Of a DNA stretch of 64,000 nt, positions 18,901 to 27,314 are shown in pieces. Location of the stretch: the NCBI RefSeq assembly GCF_009862785.1, contig NZ_WWHU01000001.1:3534001-3598000 (forward strand), given 5' to 3'. How positions within the stretch are numbered: the first letter of the stretch is position 1; every line of letters begins with the position of its first letter. The DNA is from Gordonia sp. SID5947 (GTDB taxonomy: Bacteria; Actinomycetota; Actinomycetes; Mycobacteriales; Mycobacteriaceae). A program made the position numbers and the translations under genes. The notes beneath the pieces are model-generated. The model did no database searches. It saw only the letters and a program-made list of their open reading frames with translations, and was not told where the DNA came from.

Positions 18901-20838
18901 GAACGCGGCAGCCTGGCGGGAGTCGGAGAACATCAGGAGCTTTCGACCCTCGCCAACCTCTTCAACCGTCTCGTCGGACGCCGGTGGGAGATGCTGATAC
19001 AGGGCGGTGGTGATGACTGCCGGTGCCGCATTGGTATCGGTCCTGAGTCGGCGGATGACTTGACGAGCGCGAGCACCACATTCCGTACACTTGCTCATCA
19101 CTGCTGAAGACTGCGCGTGCTCACGAACCCGAAGGCTCGGCCCGCCCGGGCATGCCGAGTTCGAACAGTCGCCGGAGCCCAGTGCGCCGCACCCCGCACA
19201 CAAATGCTTGACGTGTGTTTCGGCTGGCGACTCACCGTCCTGAGCCAGGGTTGCCTCGTCCTCGTCGATCATCGTGTCAGCCGAAGTATCCGCCAGAACA
19301 AGCCATCTCACGCGCCCGTCCTTCTTCGCCGGGCGGAAAAACTCTCGGCCCTGCACTACCTCGCGCTCGCCGGCGAGGTGTACCGCACCGCATCTTTGAC
19401 ACGTGCCGAACTCGAAGACGGCGCGACCTGTAGCGGGATCGACCTCGTGGCGGCCTAGGAGGACTGTGGGTCCGTCGTCACCGAACGAGGCAAAAGCTCC
19501 TTCGGTTGCCCTCACAAACAGGTGGTAGCGCGCGGACAACACGGGGTTGCCACTTGAATCGGTCACTTTCGAACCAAGAGCGACGAGTGCCTCTAGGTTG
19601 GCAGAACTATCTGCCGATTCCGGCCACAGCTGAGACTCGAGTTCGTGAACGCTGACCGGGCCGCGAGCGAGGATGGCCTGCAGGTCGCTGATGTGCTTCT
19701 CGGTGTGCAGAGCATCGGCCAGGTCGCCGTTCGGCGCGTGGACAGCGAGACCGTCGAGGTCGGCGTTTGGCTCCGCGAGATGGGTCAGCTCAGTCTCGTC
19801 GATGCTCCACGTTGGTGTGTCGCTGCGACGGAGCCGAGTCGGAATGACGAGATCTTGCCGAGCGGGATCGTCGGCAACGAACTCGAACGGCACGTCGAAG
19901 AGGTTGCGTGCGAATGTCGTTGCCTCAGCACCTTGTGTCTCTGGAGTCTTGCCAGTCAGAGACGCGGACGTCGCGATGCATTGCAACGGGCGGTCCCGGC
20001 CGACGCGTTGTCGCAGCCGCCGCAACAAGAGAGCAACTTCGGCTCCCTGGGCTCCGTCATAGACGTGCGCCTCATCGAGTGCGATGAACCGCCAGGTGCC
20101 CGAGTGCTCGCCATCGAACAGGTCGAGGTCTGCTGGTCGGAGAAGCAGGTACTCGAGCATCGCGTAGTTGGTGAGAAGAAAGTGCGGTGGGTTGGCGCGC
20201 ATTTCCTCGCGACTGAGCAGCTCGTTGGGCAACCGCTCTTGGCCAGGATTCGCTGCCCGAAAGGTAGATTCGGCGTCGCGTCTCGACTGATCAGTCTCGC
20301 CGGTGTAGCGCCCGAAAGTGATGTCCGGCATCTTTTTTAGGAGTCCACGGAGCCGCTTGAGCTGATCGTTGGCGAGCGCGTTCATCGGATACAGGAGCAG
20401 TGCCCGCACGCCGGGACCCAGCGTTCCCCTGGCGCGTTCCTCAATGAGTGAGTTGAGGATGGGTACCAGAAAACTCTCGGTCTTGCCGGAGCCAGTGCCC
20501 GTGCTGACCACCAGGTTGCGTCCGTCAACGACCTTGCGGATCGCAGTCTCCTGATGCTGGTACAGCGGCCGCGTCATGGGCAGCGCGTCGCTATCCAACA
20601 ACGATAAGTCGCGATGTAGCGTCCTATCCTCTATCAGGTCCGCCAGCGACGCTCCTGGTGCGTACGGTGGCGTTACTTCGAGAAGGGGGCCCTTGGTGAG
20701 AAGGTCCGAGCCATCGAGGACACTGTCGAACGCACTCGCCAATTGGGGGTCTCGCGGCGCTAGAAGGGTCTTGAGATACCGACGATAGCTAGCGTCAATC
20801 GCCGCGCCAGCTGCGAGTGGGTCGAGCCGGGGAGTCAT
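15904..20838 (-). CDS. DEAH-box helicase with DUF1998 domain (1644 aa)
   Basis: Starts at ATG 20838, overlapping the upstream gene by ATGA. Walker A (TGTGSGKT) is at residues 113-120, DEAH at 255-258 and motif III (ATSAS) near 290. The C-terminal motor has ELGVDVGDLQSVVL followed by QRAGRAGRR. Several CxxC pairs lie in the middle and toward the end. The DUF1998 Cys cluster (CDCGAETSCYGCLRS) lies near residue 1540. Proteins with both parts include the repair helicase MrfA; DISARM carries them separately as DrmA and DrmB. The last ~79 residues (GVAKPEIGVELGEHY..., then NAGYTVVRV) resemble the tail of two proteins of the plus operon. Role: probably DNA translocation in a two-protein defence module with the 1134-aa neighbour. 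Confidence 0.8.
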   Translation of the reverse strand: MTPRLDPLAAGAAIDASYRRYLKTLLAPRDPQLASAFDSVLDGSDLLTKGPLLEVTPPYAPGASLADLIEDRTLHRDLSLLDSDALPMTRPLYQHQETAIRKVVDGRNLVVSTGTGSGKTESFLVPILNSLIEERARGTLGPGVRALLLYPMNALANDQLKRLRGLLKKMPDITFGRYTGETDQSRRDAESTFRAANPGQERLPNELLSREEMRANPPHFLLTNYAMLEYLLLRPADLDLFDGEHSGTWRFIALDEAHVYDGAQGAEVALLLRRLRQRVGRDRPLQCIATSASLTGKTPETQGAEATTFARNLFDVPFEFVADDPARQDLVIPTRLRRSDTPTWSIDETELTHLAEPNADLDGLAVHAPNGDLADALHTEKHISDLQAILARGPVSVHELESQLWPESADSSANLEALVALGSKVTDSSGNPVLSARYHLFVRATEGAFASFGDDGPTVLLGRHEVDPATGRAVFEFGTCQRCGAVHLAGEREVVQGREFFRPAKKDGRVRWLVLADTSADTMIDEDEATLAQDGESPAETHVKHLCAGCGALGSGDCSNSACPGGPSLRVREHAQSSAVMSKCTECGARARQVIRRLRTDTNAAPAVITTALYQHLPPASDETVEEVGEGRKLLMFSDSRQAAAFAAPYLGKTYGRMIERRYLTMVLTDPKYRGEELSAEDLADFAAKKAKDAYHFEETATRSTIKRTVHPWVMAELMALDQRQSLEGLGLMAVRMFRSRRAQLPPAFAALGLTDDGAWGLLDELLKIVRLQGAVTLLDDVDIKAEIFEPRNTQVRIRSMNSDAKKRIISWLPAGRPGTTNNRILFIRKVLTALGAEMPPEKLLDGCWRFLLDQGMFETVADKTAGDVYQVDHAKLRILPGADADWYQCSSCRRLTANNVRDVCPHGSCDGTLTAFRVPEVDADANHYRTLYRTMRPAPLSAKEHTAQWESKAAAAIQREFIDGKVNVLSCSTTFELGVDVGDLQSVVLRNMPPKTSNYVQRAGRAGRRASSAALVLTYAKRSSHDLSKYQNPESMIAGEMRIPWVPIENERIARRHAHSVALAAYFRHRYENQGLMWKHAGEFFSPDDSGQDSPASQIRLFLTPVPDPVESAIRTVLPPALASDIGIDDGSWVDALCELLSIAEQDIRNDIDTYNALIEDAIASKNLGLGRRLQMTLQTIESRQLLGYLANKNILPKYGFPVDTVELRTLHCESDVGARLELSRDLGQAIYDYAPGNQVVAGGKLWTSRGLHKLPKRELVELKYRTCGTCGQFQCGTELDPDEACPSCQQAFKRIRTFVVPEFGFVADRQVEDVKSEPPQRRWGGDSYVEDLGDVSDPFPWESTGGVEVEARAGTRARMIVISDGGGPGFQLCGRCGWGTPATDNTSRGSSHRRPATGSSCDGSVRTVSLAHRYETDIAEFSFSSVSYNKSSESQWLSVLYALLEGASEALEISRDDIDGTLSWTGDGRRSIVLFDTVPAGAGAAKNIAENLDRVIQFAVDRVTRCDCGAETSCYGCLRSFRNERYHDQLTRAGALEIFAALKVEASKDLVDGPWGETLAYTPPSVVELLTALSTRGVAKPEIGVELGEHYWPVEAVWEAARVVLVDDADADRDADLTNAGYTVVRVAETEPDVLVPLLPTA

Positions 20839-23800
20839 TCGCCTTCTCCGATCAGGTCGCCATGGTTCAAGTAGGCGGTGAGGGCCTCGGCAATGAGTAG
20901 GTCTCCGGCGACCATCGCTGGGAAGTACTCCGCCATGACGGCCCACGTACGTCGCATGTCGGCTGTCATCGGGGAGTATTCGAACTCCCCCCGCGATTCG
21001 AGTCGAGCCACGGCAGCCAGAGTGAGCGAGTGCACCGACAACAACATCCACGGATGCTCGACTGGATCGACGCCATCGAGGCCTTCGTTGCGCGCCTTTA
21101 TTGCGTCGTAGAGGACGGGGGAGACCTTCTTCACTGCGGAAAGCGCGCGGTTCACATGGCTCGAAATTTCGCGGGAGATCGGGTCGGCACTCCACTCGAG
21201 GCGCCGTTGGAATGCTTCGAACGCCGCACTCGTTCGTGTGTCAGCGTCGAGAAGTGGTCCTGGCACAATCCTTGCGAACTCGAAGATCTCGGCAACTCGT
21301 TCGTCACCCATCGCGTCGTAGCGAGCATCGGAGTGGCTAAACACGCCAGCGCGGTCGTCAAGCATTTTCCCTGAACGCAACAGCGCCATGAGGTCATCGC
21401 CGCCCTGCGTTCTGAGATAGGCCAAGGTTTCGGCGCGTTCGTCTGCGACGCTGTTGCCCTTCTCCTGGAGCGCCGGTAGGTCAGCGATCTCGACCATGCA
21501 CCCAATCCACGGATGCTGATGAAGCTCATTGAGCGTGAAGCTCGCGGAGTAAGGACGGTCGATGAGTTGCGTTTCAATTAGCAAGGCCATCATCTCGTCT
21601 CGAGAGATGATGCTGTTCCCGAGTGCTTCGAGCGAAGAGCGCGGGTCCTTCGCGAGGATTCTGATGAGCCCGACTCTCTTACGCTCGGAACGGGAGTCGG
21701 TCTTATCCCACGGGAGTAGGGACAGCGCTGCCCAGGCACCACCAGCGGCCGCGGACACGAGCGGTAGCTGTCCCTCTCCGGCGAGGTACTGAGCGAGACC
21801 GTCGAGCACCCGATAGCGGTCCCGAAACCAACCGGGCTGAAAAATACGAAACGCGTCACTGTCCGGCCGCCGCGGACGTGCGATGACGGCGAACGGGTCG
21901 TCGACGAACACTTGAGCGATCAAGTCGCCGGCCTCGTACAAGTCGTCCGGCAAGTGCGCGCGGCCGCCAACGATAGAAAGTCGAGTCACGGGAGTCCACG
22001 GCGCGGTGGCGGACCAGATCCATACGCCAAGATCATCGGCGTCCGTCAGATCCGTGAACACAAGTTCTCGACCGTTGAGTGAGATTGCGCTACATAGCCT
22101 GGCAGGGCGGACCTCTGCGAGTGTGATCTCATGGCGAGTCCCCTCGGGATCGGTGACGGCCGCAACCAGTCGCGCCGCTCCAGCACCACGCGCAGTGTCC
22201 ACAAAGAGTCGCGACGCCACCTGAAATACGTTGCTGGATTTACGGTCCTGGTCCTCACTTTGTAGGACACCCCCGTCCTGCGCCAACAAGGAGAAAGTCA
22301 CACGGTTGGCACCGGGAACGCGCACTGCAATCACCGCATGGCGTTCGAGATCAGCGGGAGATAGTGCAAGGGGAGCGGTACGCCATTGCGCCGGTGTGCC
22401 TATATCGTCGATGCGGAACTCGACGTGTGGGGGTCGGACGACGAGTCGGTATCCGTGTCCCGCGGTGCCGACTCGAAGATGTTGCTCTCGATCCGTCGCT
22501 TCAAATGTGATCTCGGTGGTGTCGACGGGAAGGTCACTCGCGGAGCTAATCGTGCAAACGGTAGGACTCAGTCCACGGGAGACCGGCCGCCGGAACGGCA
22601 GGCCATAGTCTATGTCGAGGCCCTCGGCGATAAACAGCGTGTGTCGTTGGTCGGACCCCAGCTCACCACTGACGACGACCTCGTACTGGCCGAGGAGGGC
22701 TTCCTCAGCGCCATCGAAGGGGTCTAGGCACGTCTCCTCGGCATCGGATTCCCAATCTTCGTCAGTCAGCCAGTGCGGATCGCCGACCCGCCGGGTTCGA
22801 ACTCGCCACAACTCAGGCTCGTCGCCGACGTGTGGCGGCAGATCGACCATGGGGCGCTCTGAAAACACAGTGAGGCCGCTGGGAGTGTGGAGACCCGGTA
22901 TAGCTGCGCCAGGAACGAAGGTCGGAGACCCAAGCGATTTGACGCCCCGGACTGGTCCGTTATTGTCGGCACGTTTGAGAAGAATCGAGGAGTGACCTGC
23001 GAGATCGAGTTGCTGGGCCCGCCACCCGACCCAACCGGACGGCGCCCGCGCGTCGTCGACAGCGCGGATCGATTCGTGTGTCAGGGCATCAATCACGGTG
23101 GCGTCTTTGGGGTGAACAGCCAGTACGAGACCTCGCGGTAGCGCACTGTGGCGTGCGATGAGCCGACCGTCCGGAGTGAAGAGCAACAGCGGGTCGGCAG
23201 TATCGAATATCGGTACTCGGTAGGTGGCGCCTGACGCGTCGTGACGCATCGTCACCTCGCGAGCCGCAGTCGTGATCGACACAGGGGTCAGCGGGTGTTC
23301 ATCGTCGCCGTCGACGCCCCAGCCGCGTTCCGCATAAATTTCGCGGGTGCTGCCGCCGGCCGTCACCTTCCACGGAGAACCGCCCTCGGAAGTGGGGTAG
23401 GGAACTCCCACCACGATTTCGTCAGCGTCGATCGCATAGGTGATCGAAGGGCCGGACCTCCGAAGTGAGCGGCTTCCACCGCCGCCGCCCACGGCGGACA
23501 GGAACGGCCGGTCGCGGACCCGCTCAATCAGGCCTTCAAGGATCAGGGTCGGGAGCCCCGTCGTCGCGGTCTCGAGCTCCAAGTCGTTCCACACGTCGGG
23601 CTGCTCGAGAGTGAAGGTGAGGAACTCGATCATGCGATCGAGGATGTTGACGGCGGTCTCACCGCCGAGCCGAAGGAAGTTGCGGACCGGGACGTCTAGC
23701 CGGTTCAGCCGGTACTCCATCCCCGCTTCGGTCAGCCACTCAAGCAGTGCGGCACCAGTGGCATCCCTGCCCTGCTGGACCTGTTCCTCGATCACATCGA

Positions 23801-24239
23801 CCAGGTCACCAAGGCAGTGCACCGGAATTCCGGAATGCATCGCCATCGCCAGCACATAGTTCGGTCCAGTGAAGTCGGCAAACTCGCGGAGCTTGAACTT
23901 GCGGAGTAGATCCGGCAGCGAATGCCTCAGTTGCGACTCGAAATCCTGGTCACGGTCGATACTGAGCTCGTCCCAGAAGCTATCCCAGTATTTGCCCTGC
24001 TCGTAAGCAAGGCCGGCGTGACCGATCATCGTCGTGAGTGTCAGCGCGGGATATCGTTTGATCAGCGTCGACTGCGTGCCACTGTTGATCTCCCGAGCGG
24101 TCAGGCGACCGAACAGTTCCTGGGCGCGACGAAGCTCGTCCTCGTTGAGATTGAGCTCGAAAAACAGGCTCACTCCGTCGAGCAACTGGCGTATCCGGAA
24201 GTCCTCGTCGCTTGCCTGGTCCGCCAAATATGTACTCAC
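20835..24239 (-). CDS. Unknown 1134-aa partner of the DEAH helicase
   Basis: I do not recognise this protein. It starts at GTG 24239 behind GAGGAAG and overlaps the helicase start by 4 bp, so the two are translationally coupled. Residues 1-270 are helical (QLLDGVSLFFELNLNEDELRRAQELFGRL, RLGGETAVNILDRMIEFL). Residues 290-800 look beta-rich, with many short Val/Thr strands suggesting stacked immunoglobulin-like or jelly-roll units. Residues 800-1134 are helical again. It has no nuclease, helicase or membrane motif. It may be a DNA-loading or substrate-recognition platform for the helicase. First gene of the minus operon. Confidence 0.75.
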   Translation of the reverse strand: MSTYLADQASDEDFRIRQLLDGVSLFFELNLNEDELRRAQELFGRLTAREINSGTQSTLIKRYPALTLTTMIGHAGLAYEQGKYWDSFWDELSIDRDQDFESQLRHSLPDLLRKFKLREFADFTGPNYVLAMAMHSGIPVHCLGDLVDVIEEQVQQGRDATGAALLEWLTEAGMEYRLNRLDVPVRNFLRLGGETAVNILDRMIEFLTFTLEQPDVWNDLELETATTGLPTLILEGLIERVRDRPFLSAVGGGGGSRSLRRSGPSITYAIDADEIVVGVPYPTSEGGSPWKVTAGGSTREIYAERGWGVDGDDEHPLTPVSITTAAREVTMRHDASGATYRVPIFDTADPLLLFTPDGRLIARHSALPRGLVLAVHPKDATVIDALTHESIRAVDDARAPSGWVGWRAQQLDLAGHSSILLKRADNNGPVRGVKSLGSPTFVPGAAIPGLHTPSGLTVFSERPMVDLPPHVGDEPELWRVRTRRVGDPHWLTDEDWESDAEETCLDPFDGAEEALLGQYEVVVSGELGSDQRHTLFIAEGLDIDYGLPFRRPVSRGLSPTVCTISSASDLPVDTTEITFEATDREQHLRVGTAGHGYRLVVRPPHVEFRIDDIGTPAQWRTAPLALSPADLERHAVIAVRVPGANRVTFSLLAQDGGVLQSEDQDRKSSNVFQVASRLFVDTARGAGAARLVAAVTDPEGTRHEITLAEVRPARLCSAISLNGRELVFTDLTDADDLGVWIWSATAPWTPVTRLSIVGGRAHLPDDLYEAGDLIAQVFVDDPFAVIARPRRPDSDAFRIFQPGWFRDRYRVLDGLAQYLAGEGQLPLVSAAAGGAWAALSLLPWDKTDSRSERKRVGLIRILAKDPRSSLEALGNSIISRDEMMALLIETQLIDRPYSASFTLNELHQHPWIGCMVEIADLPALQEKGNSVADERAETLAYLRTQGGDDLMALLRSGKMLDDRAGVFSHSDARYDAMGDERVAEIFEFARIVPGPLLDADTRTSAAFEAFQRRLEWSADPISREISSHVNRALSAVKKVSPVLYDAIKARNEGLDGVDPVEHPWMLLSVHSLTLAAVARLESRGEFEYSPMTADMRRTWAVMAEYFPAMVAGDLLIAEALTAYLNHGDLIGEGE

Positions 24240-24359
24240 GTGCTTCCTCTCGCTGGTCAGCGCGATTTACTGTCCCATAGGCGACTGACAGCGAAGGTCA
24301 AATGCACGACTGTCGTCTGGTCGAGCTACAGCGCCATCGGCGCTGCGGCCCTCAGTGTG
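24240..24359. promoter_or_regulatory. Divergent control region of the defence island
   Basis: The only gap from which both long operons can be transcribed. It holds an imperfect inverted repeat, CGCTGGTCAG at 24251-24260 and CTGACAGCG at 24285-24293 (9-bp arms, one inserted base). This is a candidate operator. No linked regulator gene (for example a WYL or XRE protein) is present in the island. Promoter boxes cannot be assigned reliably. Confidence 0.5.
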
Positions 24360-27311
24360 ATGAATCGCTCGGACAACGCGATAACGTTTCTGAGCACACA
24401 ACGTGATTCGGAGGGCCGCACCATTTCTTCACCGACCGCAGAGCTGAATGTTGCGCCCGGCTCGATTGTTGTAGTGCGCGATGAGGAATGGTTGGTGACT
24501 GCGGCCGAGCAAGGCTCCGACGGCTGGCTAGTGAAGGGACGAGGGCTAACAGAGCTGGTCAAAGACACGACCGCCACGTTCTACTCAAGTCTGGACAAGA
24601 TCGAACCGCAGGACCCGCGCGATGCGCAGGTTGTCGCCGACGGATCATCTGGGTACCGCGACTCACGCCTGTGGCTCGAGGCACTGCTACGTAAGACTCC
24701 GTTCCCGTACGGCGATCAAACGCTCACGGTCTCGACGCAGATGCTCGCCGATTCGCTCGGCTATCAGCGCGCAGCGGTTGCGAAGGCCCTCGACCCGCAG
24801 CACATCCGGCCCCGCATCCTCATCGCGGATGCGGTGGGTCTGGGCAAGACCCTCGAGATCGGCATGATCCTGTCGGAGCTGGTTCGACGAGGACGTGGTG
24901 AGCGGATACTCATCGTCACCCCGAAGCACGTACTCGAGCAGATGCAACACGAACTGTGGTGCCGGTTCGCGTTGCCGTTCGTCCGACTAGATTCGGCGGG
25001 AATCCAGAAAGTGCGGCAGAAGCTCCCCGCCACCCGCAACCCGTTCACGTATTTCAAGCGGGCGATCATCTCGATCGACACGCTCAAGAGCCCCCGCTAT
25101 AAGGCTCACCTGCAGCGGCAGCACTGGGACGCGGTCGTCATCGACGAGTCGCACAACCTGACGAACGTCGGCACCCAGAACAACGAGTTGGCCCGCGTCC
25201 TCGCCCCGAACACCGAAGCCCTGATCCTGGCGTCCGCGACGCCGCACAACGGCAAGGAAGAGTCGTTCGCGGAGCTGCTGCGGCTGCTGGACCCGACGAC
25301 GGTCGCCGCCGACGGCACCTTCACCAAGGACGACGTCGCGTCGTTGCTGATTCGACGGCACCGCCACCACCCGGAGGTCGCGGCCGAGGTGGGTAGTGAC
25401 TGGGCCGAGCGGGCCGAGCCGGTACACACACTCGTGACTCCATCACCGGCCGAAGATGCCGTCGCGGGCGAACTCGCCCACACGTGGCTACACCCACCAA
25501 CAGGCCGTTCTCCCTACTCGGGGCAGACGGCAGCCCTCTTTCCCTGGACGTTGGCCAAAGCGTTCCTCTCGTCGCCGGCGGCACTCGCGGAGTCGATCAA
25601 ACAGCGGCGAGCCAAGCTGAACGCATCAGTCCCGGACCAAGCCGCCGAACTCGCCGCCCTCAACACCCTCGACGACCTGAATGCGAAAGCTCTGAACGAG
25701 TCGGCAGGCAAACAGGCCGCACTGGTGCAGCGCCTCAAAGACATCGGAGTCGGAAAGCAATCACCCACCCGCGCGGTCGTGTTCGCCGAGCGCGTCGCCA
25801 CCCTGCGGTGGCTCACCGAGCACCTGCCGAAGCAGCTGGGGCTGAAGCCGGAGAACGTCGCGATGCTGCACGGCGGCCTGTCCGACGTCGAGCAGCAGGA
25901 GATCGTGGACAGCTTCAAGCTGGAGACGTCCCCGATCCGGGTGCTGGTCACCGGCGACGTCGCATCGGAGGGCGTGAACCTGCACGCGCAGTGCCATCAC
26001 CTGATCCACTTCGACATCCCGTGGTCGCTGATCCGGATCGAGCAGCGCAACGGCCGTGTGGACCGGTACGGGCAGAAGCATCCGCCGGTGATCTCGTCGC
26101 TGATCCTGGAACCGTCGGACCCGGACTTCTCCGGTGACCTGCGGGTGCTCTCCAGACTGCTGGAGCGGGAGAACCAGGCGCACGGCACCCTCGGTGACGT
26201 CGCGTCGCTGATGGGCAAGCATTCGGTGACGGACGAGGAGAACGCGATCCGCGACGTCCTGGTCGGCAAGTCCAGCCTCGACGAGCAGATCCGCGACGTC
26301 GAAGACGTGGCCGCGGGCGACGATCTGGACGCATTCTTCGCGCAGTTCGACCTCGCGGAGACCCCGGACGACGACCCGAAGGCCGCGCTGCCGCAGGCCC
26401 CGCGACAGTGTCTGTACGCCGACGACCTCACGTTCCTCGACGAGGCCCTCAAGGCCGCGTTCCACGACGTGCCGCACGCGACGCTCGAGGACGGCGGCGT
26501 CGGGTGGACGGTTCACGCCAACCACGCGGTCGCGGAGCTGACGCCGCCGCGGGATCTCCGGCAGCGGCTCGGGCAGCTGCCGCAGAACTACCTGCAGCAC
26601 GGCAAGGTCCTCGAACGGCTCACCCTCGCCACCTCCCCGGAGGTGGGTAACGCGCAGCTCGCCGCGGCCCGCGAGGGCAAGGGTGTCGCCAACACGACGT
26701 GGCCGGAGGCGCACTACCTGGGACCGCTGCACCCGGTGCTGGACTGGGCCAGTGACCGCGCGTTGAGTGCGTTGGGCCGTAACCAGATCTTCGTGATCCG
26801 CGGCGACGTCGACTCCCCCACCGTGCTGCTGATGGGCACGTTGATGAACCGGCGCGGTCAATTGATCTCGCGGGTGTTCTCCACCGCCGAGTTCCCCAAT
26901 CCGAACAATCCGTCGTTCTGCGCCGTGGAGACGCTGCCGAACCTCGACTTCCTCACCTCCGATACCGGGCTGCGGCCGGGCTCGGCGAACCCAGGGGCGG
27001 TCGCCGACGCGGAGCGGTACCGGGAGCTGGTGCCGATTGCGGTGGACGAGGCCACGACGGCGATGCAGATGGTGCTCGACGCGCAGGAGGCTGCCGCCAC
27101 CGAGCGGCTGGACCGGTGGCGGCGACGCGCCGACCGCTGGCGCGCCGGCGCAGAACAGCTGGAACTGTTTGGCGGGCAACGCAAGAAGGTGGACACCCTG
27201 TCCCGCCGGATCGCGGAGGAGCAGCGTCTCGCCGAGTCCCTCGCCCCCACCCAGCAGTTGGTGCGCCCGCTGCTGCTCATCGTTCCCAACGCCTCCGGAA
27301 AGGACCAGTAG
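24360..27311 (+). CDS. SNF2-family helicase, DrmD-like
   Basis: A 983-aa protein from ATG 24360; a later start at the APGSIVVVRDEEW segment is possible. The N-terminus is a small strand-rich domain. Helicase motifs are ILIADAVGLGKTLEIGMIL (Walker A, about residue 155), VVIDESHNL (DESH, about 260), LASATPHNG, and in the second half DVASEGVNLHAQ with IEQRNGRVDRYGQ (about 535-575). The extended C-terminus ends in a coiled-coil-like RRIAEEQRLAESLA. This architecture, followed 3 bp later by a giant N6-adenine methyltransferase, matches DrmD of class 1 DISARM. Expected role: ATP-driven DNA movement during restriction of unmodified phage DNA. Confidence 0.8.
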   Translation: MNRSDNAITFLSTQRDSEGRTISSPTAELNVAPGSIVVVRDEEWLVTAAEQGSDGWLVKGRGLTELVKDTTATFYSSLDKIEPQDPRDAQVVADGSSGYRDSRLWLEALLRKTPFPYGDQTLTVSTQMLADSLGYQRAAVAKALDPQHIRPRILIADAVGLGKTLEIGMILSELVRRGRGERILIVTPKHVLEQMQHELWCRFALPFVRLDSAGIQKVRQKLPATRNPFTYFKRAIISIDTLKSPRYKAHLQRQHWDAVVIDESHNLTNVGTQNNELARVLAPNTEALILASATPHNGKEESFAELLRLLDPTTVAADGTFTKDDVASLLIRRHRHHPEVAAEVGSDWAERAEPVHTLVTPSPAEDAVAGELAHTWLHPPTGRSPYSGQTAALFPWTLAKAFLSSPAALAESIKQRRAKLNASVPDQAAELAALNTLDDLNAKALNESAGKQAALVQRLKDIGVGKQSPTRAVVFAERVATLRWLTEHLPKQLGLKPENVAMLHGGLSDVEQQEIVDSFKLETSPIRVLVTGDVASEGVNLHAQCHHLIHFDIPWSLIRIEQRNGRVDRYGQKHPPVISSLILEPSDPDFSGDLRVLSRLLERENQAHGTLGDVASLMGKHSVTDEENAIRDVLVGKSSLDEQIRDVEDVAAGDDLDAFFAQFDLAETPDDDPKAALPQAPRQCLYADDLTFLDEALKAAFHDVPHATLEDGGVGWTVHANHAVAELTPPRDLRQRLGQLPQNYLQHGKVLERLTLATSPEVGNAQLAAAREGKGVANTTWPEAHYLGPLHPVLDWASDRALSALGRNQIFVIRGDVDSPTVLLMGTLMNRRGQLISRVFSTAEFPNPNNPSFCAVETLPNLDFLTSDTGLRPGSANPGAVADAERYRELVPIAVDEATTAMQMVLDAQEAAATERLDRWRRRADRWRAGAEQLELFGGQRKKVDTLSRRIAEEQRLAESLAPTQQLVRPLLLIVPNASGKDQ

Positions 27312-27314
27312 GTC

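Noticed and set aside
15904..24239. Assignment as a BREX or Dpd module
   Set aside because: No PglZ, BrxC, BrxL or queuosine-type DpdA partner is present; helicase plus DUF1998 alone is not enough.
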